The notes under the pieces were generated by a model that was not told the DNA's origin, made no database searches, and was given only the letters and a program-made list of their open reading frames with translations. A program made the translations under genes and the position numbers. DNA of 64,000 bases from NCBI RefSeq assembly GCF_007474545.1, contig NZ_VKOG01000001.1, positions 1,201,463 to 1,265,462 on the forward strand. Direction: 5' to 3'. Origin of the DNA: Chryseobacterium binzhouense. Its GTDB lineage: Bacteria > Bacteroidota > Bacteroidia > Flavobacteriales > Weeksellaceae. This document shows, piece by piece, positions 61,456 through 64,000 of this stretch. How positions within the stretch are numbered: the first letter of the stretch is position 1; the number at the start of each line of letters is the position of its first letter.

Positions 61456-62655
61456 ATGAAAAAACAAGATACAAATATGGGTAATTTTCCTAATTTACGA
61501 TTTCCGGAGTTTGAAGGGGAATGGGAAATGAAAAAGTTGGGTGATGTGGGAGATGTAAAAATGTGCAGAAGAATTTTTAATGATGAAACTTCAACTATTG
61601 GAGAAATTCCCTTTTTTAAAATTGGATCTTTTGGAAAAAAAGCTGATGCATTTATATCTAAAAATTTATACTTGGATTATAAAAATAGGTTTCCTTTTCC
61701 AAAAAAAGGCGATATTTTAATTTCCGCTGCAGGAACTATTGGCAGAACTGTTATATATAATGGAGAAGATGCATATTATCAAGATTCTAATATTGTTTGG
61801 ATTGATAATGATAATGCAAAAGTTATAAATGAGTTTTTATTTCATATTTTGCAAATTGTTAAATATAATACAGAAGGAGGAACTATTCAAAGATTATATA
61901 ACAATATTTTAAAATCTACAAAATTCAATTGTCCTACAATTTTGGAACAAAAGAAAATTTCAAATTTTTTAGATATAATTAATACAAGAATCCAAACCCA
62001 AAAGAAAATAATTGAACAATTAGAAACCTTAATGAAAGAAAGTCGTGAAAATATATTTTTACAGAAAATAAGATTTAAAGATGATGATTTTTCAAAATGG
62101 GAGGAGAAAAAGCTTGGTGATATCTTGATTGAATCAAATGAAAAATCAATAAAAAATAATCAACATAGGGTTATTTCTTCTACTGCAAAAGGATTATTTC
62201 ATCAAGATGATTATTTTACACGAGATATTGCAAGTCAAGACAACACAGGATATAAAATTTTGAAAAAACAACAATTGGTTTTTAGTCCTCAAAATCTATG
62301 GCTTGGAAACATAAATATTAATATGGATTTTGAAATAGGTTTAGTATCTCCATCGTATAAGATTTTTAATTTTAATACAAATTTAACTTCCCATAATTAT
62401 TGTAACTTTTTCCTAAAGACTTCCTTAATGCTATTTGAATATGCGCAATCTTCTATACAAGGTGCAAGCGTTGTAAGAAGAAATTTGGATTTAAATATGT
62501 TTTACAATATTAAAATTTTATTACCTTCAAAAAAAGAACAAACCAAAATCGCTAATTTTCTTTCTTCTATTCAAGAAAAAATAGAAATGGAAAAACAAAT
62601 TTTAAAAAAGTTAGAACTTCAGAAGAAGTTTCTTTTGGCTAATCTATTTGTTTGA
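61456..62655 (+). CDS. hsdS: Type I specificity subunit, expressed copy
   Basis: DNA-recognition subunit of 399 residues with two target-recognition domains. The first begins NLRFPEFEGEWEMKKLGDV, the first spacer helix is QKKISNFLDIINTRIQTQKKIIEQLETL (about 175-200), the second domain begins SKWEEKKLGDIL, and the second helix is at the end (KEQTKIANFLSSIQEKIEMEKQIL). It lies directly after hsdM, so it is the copy that is translated with it. A 34-bp sequence in the central helix (62001-62034) recurs inverted in the opposing hsdS. Confidence 0.92.
   Translation: MKKQDTNMGNFPNLRFPEFEGEWEMKKLGDVGDVKMCRRIFNDETSTIGEIPFFKIGSFGKKADAFISKNLYLDYKNRFPFPKKGDILISAAGTIGRTVIYNGEDAYYQDSNIVWIDNDNAKVINEFLFHILQIVKYNTEGGTIQRLYNNILKSTKFNCPTILEQKKISNFLDIINTRIQTQKKIIEQLETLMKESRENIFLQKIRFKDDDFSKWEEKKLGDILIESNEKSIKNNQHRVISSTAKGLFHQDDYFTRDIASQDNTGYKILKKQQLVFSPQNLWLGNININMDFEIGLVSPSYKIFNFNTNLTSHNYCNFFLKTSLMLFEYAQSSIQGASVVRRNLDLNMFYNIKILLPSKKEQTKIANFLSSIQEKIEMEKQILKKLELQKKFLLANLFV
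62001..62034 (+). repeat. 34-bp inverted repeat, copy in first hsdS
   Basis: Starts AAAGAAAATAATTGAACAAT and ends TAGAAACCTTAATG. It is identical in inverted orientation to 63287-63320. A second shared word, AGATTTAAAGATGA, follows 36 bases later (62071-62084) and at the matching distance in the other gene (63237-63250). Confidence 0.9.
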
Positions 62656-62663
62656 TAAAAAAT

Positions 62664-62696
62664 AAGCCTTGTCAAGGTTTTAAACTTTGACAAGGC
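62664..62696. terminator. Hairpin between the convergent hsdS genes
   Basis: AGCCTTGTCAAGG and CTTTGACAAGGCT form a 13-base stem with one mismatch. It sits midway between the two stop codons and could end both transcripts. Confidence 0.7.
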
Positions 62697-62716
62697 TCTT
62701 CCGAAAACAAAAAATT

Positions 62717-63934
62717 TTAAACAAAAAGATTTTGTAATAAATATTTTTTCTGATTTTCGTATTGAGCAAGTAATTCTTTTTCCAAATTGATTTTATCGTC
62801 CAATCTTCTAAAAAAGTTTACTATTTCATCTTGTTCTTCTAATGAAGGAATTTTAAATTTTTCGTTTTTATAATCTTTAAAATAAATGTGTGGAATTGTA
62901 CTTCCAGTTATGTACTTTTTAAAATTGATTCTTGAAAGAATTAAAAACAAGAAATATAAATTTACATTTTTAGATTTTATTATATCCAAAGTTCCTAAAA
63001 CAGATGATTTTCCTTTGCAATAATGTAATCTTCCAACACCAGCTCCATCTTTAATGATTGATATATAATCATTTTCAACTTCATAAAAGTTAATTTGCTT
63101 TAAAATTCCTGTTGCACTGTAAATTGGATAATCTCCATAATTATCTTCTATTTTGTTTGCGGAAATACTAGAAGACTGTTTTTCGCAAATATTTTCCAAT
63201 TTAACTTTTTGCCAATTTGGAAACTTATTTCCTTTCTCATCTTTAAATCTCAATTGTTGCTCAAACAAAAAATCTTTTAGATTTGACATTAAGGTTTCTA
63301 ATTGTTCAATTATTTTCTTTGAACATAATATCCTTTTATCTAAAAGAGACAGAAATTCAGAAATCTTTTTTTGTTCTGAAATTGAGGGAAAGGATAAGTA
63401 AATATTACAAATCCTACCTACATTAATACTTAATACCTTAGAACCCTGAGCTTCCCTTTTTATTTGATTTCTAACAAAATCAGATTTTAATAAATACCCA
63501 AGAAAGCCTTTAGAGAAATTATTTTTTTGTGGTCGTGCTAAAAGAGTATGCAAACCAGAAAGTAATTTTTCTCCGTTAAGATTTGTAATTTCAATACTTT
63601 TCCCAACATCGTTCAAATCTTCAGATGCATCTGCAAAAATTACATCCCCTTCTTGACAATAAAAATCTTTTGAAATCCTATTAAGAGAAATATCTTCATT
63701 TATATAAGGAACATTTTCTTTTTCTAAGTCAAAAAGAGTTTGAAATTTAGTATGAATATCTCCATAGTGAATATTTTTTACAATTCCTGATTCATAATTG
63801 AGATTATCTCTTGAATAAGAATTAGTTACTTTGAAAGTCATTAGGTCTCCAAGTTTCTTATTTTCCCATTCATCACTAAATTCCGAAAACCTCAATTTAG
63901 GTACGCTTCCATAATTAGGAAACATAAAGTTCAA
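62717..63934 (-). CDS. hsdS: Type I specificity subunit, opposing (silent) copy
   Basis: A second full-length specificity subunit of 405 residues, convergent with the first. Its two recognition domains begin VPKLRFSEFSDEWENKKLGDL and FPNWQKVKLENI and differ from those of the first copy. The spacer helices (EQKKISEFLSLLDKRILCSKKIIEQLETLM and EQDEIVNFFRRLDDKINLEKELL) are similar. It has no hsdM upstream on its strand and only 66 bases of window before it, so it may be a silent cassette, or it may belong to genes beyond the right edge. Confidence 0.9.
   Translation of the reverse strand: MNFMFPNYGSVPKLRFSEFSDEWENKKLGDLMTFKVTNSYSRDNLNYESGIVKNIHYGDIHTKFQTLFDLEKENVPYINEDISLNRISKDFYCQEGDVIFADASEDLNDVGKSIEITNLNGEKLLSGLHTLLARPQKNNFSKGFLGYLLKSDFVRNQIKREAQGSKVLSINVGRICNIYLSFPSISEQKKISEFLSLLDKRILCSKKIIEQLETLMSNLKDFLFEQQLRFKDEKGNKFPNWQKVKLENICEKQSSSISANKIEDNYGDYPIYSATGILKQINFYEVENDYISIIKDGAGVGRLHYCKGKSSVLGTLDIIKSKNVNLYFLFLILSRINFKKYITGSTIPHIYFKDYKNEKFKIPSLEEQDEIVNFFRRLDDKINLEKELLAQYENQKKYLLQNLFV
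63287..63320 (-). repeat. 34-bp inverted repeat, copy in second hsdS
   Basis: Exact inverted match of 62001-62034. It encodes the same central-helix segment KKIIEQLETLM. The two copies bound about 1.25 kb that contain the C-terminal halves of both hsdS genes. Confidence 0.9.
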
Positions 63935-64000
63935 TTTTCCCCAAGTACATTAGGGAGTTTTTATCTCATTAATTCTCAGTCTTGACGATTTTATGGTAAA

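Overview
The window reads as chromosome of a low-GC member of the Bacteroidota, most likely a Chryseobacterium-like flavobacterium (Weeksellaceae). The reasons are A-rich translation starts instead of Shine-Dalgarno sites, promoters of the Bacteroidota type (TTTG, about 19 bases, TAnnTTTG), an N-acyl-ornithine route to arginine with a carbamoyltransferase of the succinylornithine type, a type II-C CRISPR locus with 47-base repeats, and families typical of this group (DUF2911, DUF6266, MG2/TonB-plug proteins). The genus is an inference from recognition, not from a search.

Layout. 1-6 kb: YihY-type membrane protein, an unusual VOC-transglutaminase fusion, NhaA antiporter, bifunctional (p)ppGpp enzyme. 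6-17.5 kb: an acetate/propionate block on the minus strand with acetyl-CoA synthetase, propionyl-CoA-synthetase-like enzyme, stand-alone receiver, a transporter-domain histidine kinase resembling CrbS, two tiny membrane proteins, an MFS symporter and a porin. A REP-associated transposase with flanking REP palindromes sits inside this block. 18.4-27.6 kb: arginine genes on the plus strand (GNAT, argG, argC, argD, argF', argB, argE, argH), separated by interspersed repeats. 27.7-34.2 kb: an Lrp-family regulator, then pyrB behind an apparent UTP-type attenuator with a leader peptide, then carA and carB with a four-helix-bundle gene between them.

34.5-39 kb: a two-gene operon encoding one protein with two complete serine-protease triads (trypsin-like plus subtilisin-like) and an M19/amidohydrolase-like partner. 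This is the best candidate here for a poorly described system. 39-51 kb: mostly housekeeping and small stress genes (an ABC ATPase with a large membrane partner, Crp-like regulator, DinB, DUF2911, cupin, dienelactone hydrolase, holA, trxB, a MG2/TonB-plug protein).

51.3-64 kb is a defence region. It holds a tracrRNA on the minus strand, cas9 split by a one-base excess in a 13-A run, cas1, cas2, an array of 10 spacers that appears to be transcribed toward cas2 from promoters inside each repeat, a HTH gene, a DUF6266 gene, and a type I restriction-modification locus. In that locus two convergent hsdS genes share a 34-bp inverted repeat, the arrangement expected for specificity switching by inversion. 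The same 14-bp palindrome lies upstream of both cas9 and hsdM, hinting at shared control. No rRNA or tRNA genes were recognised.
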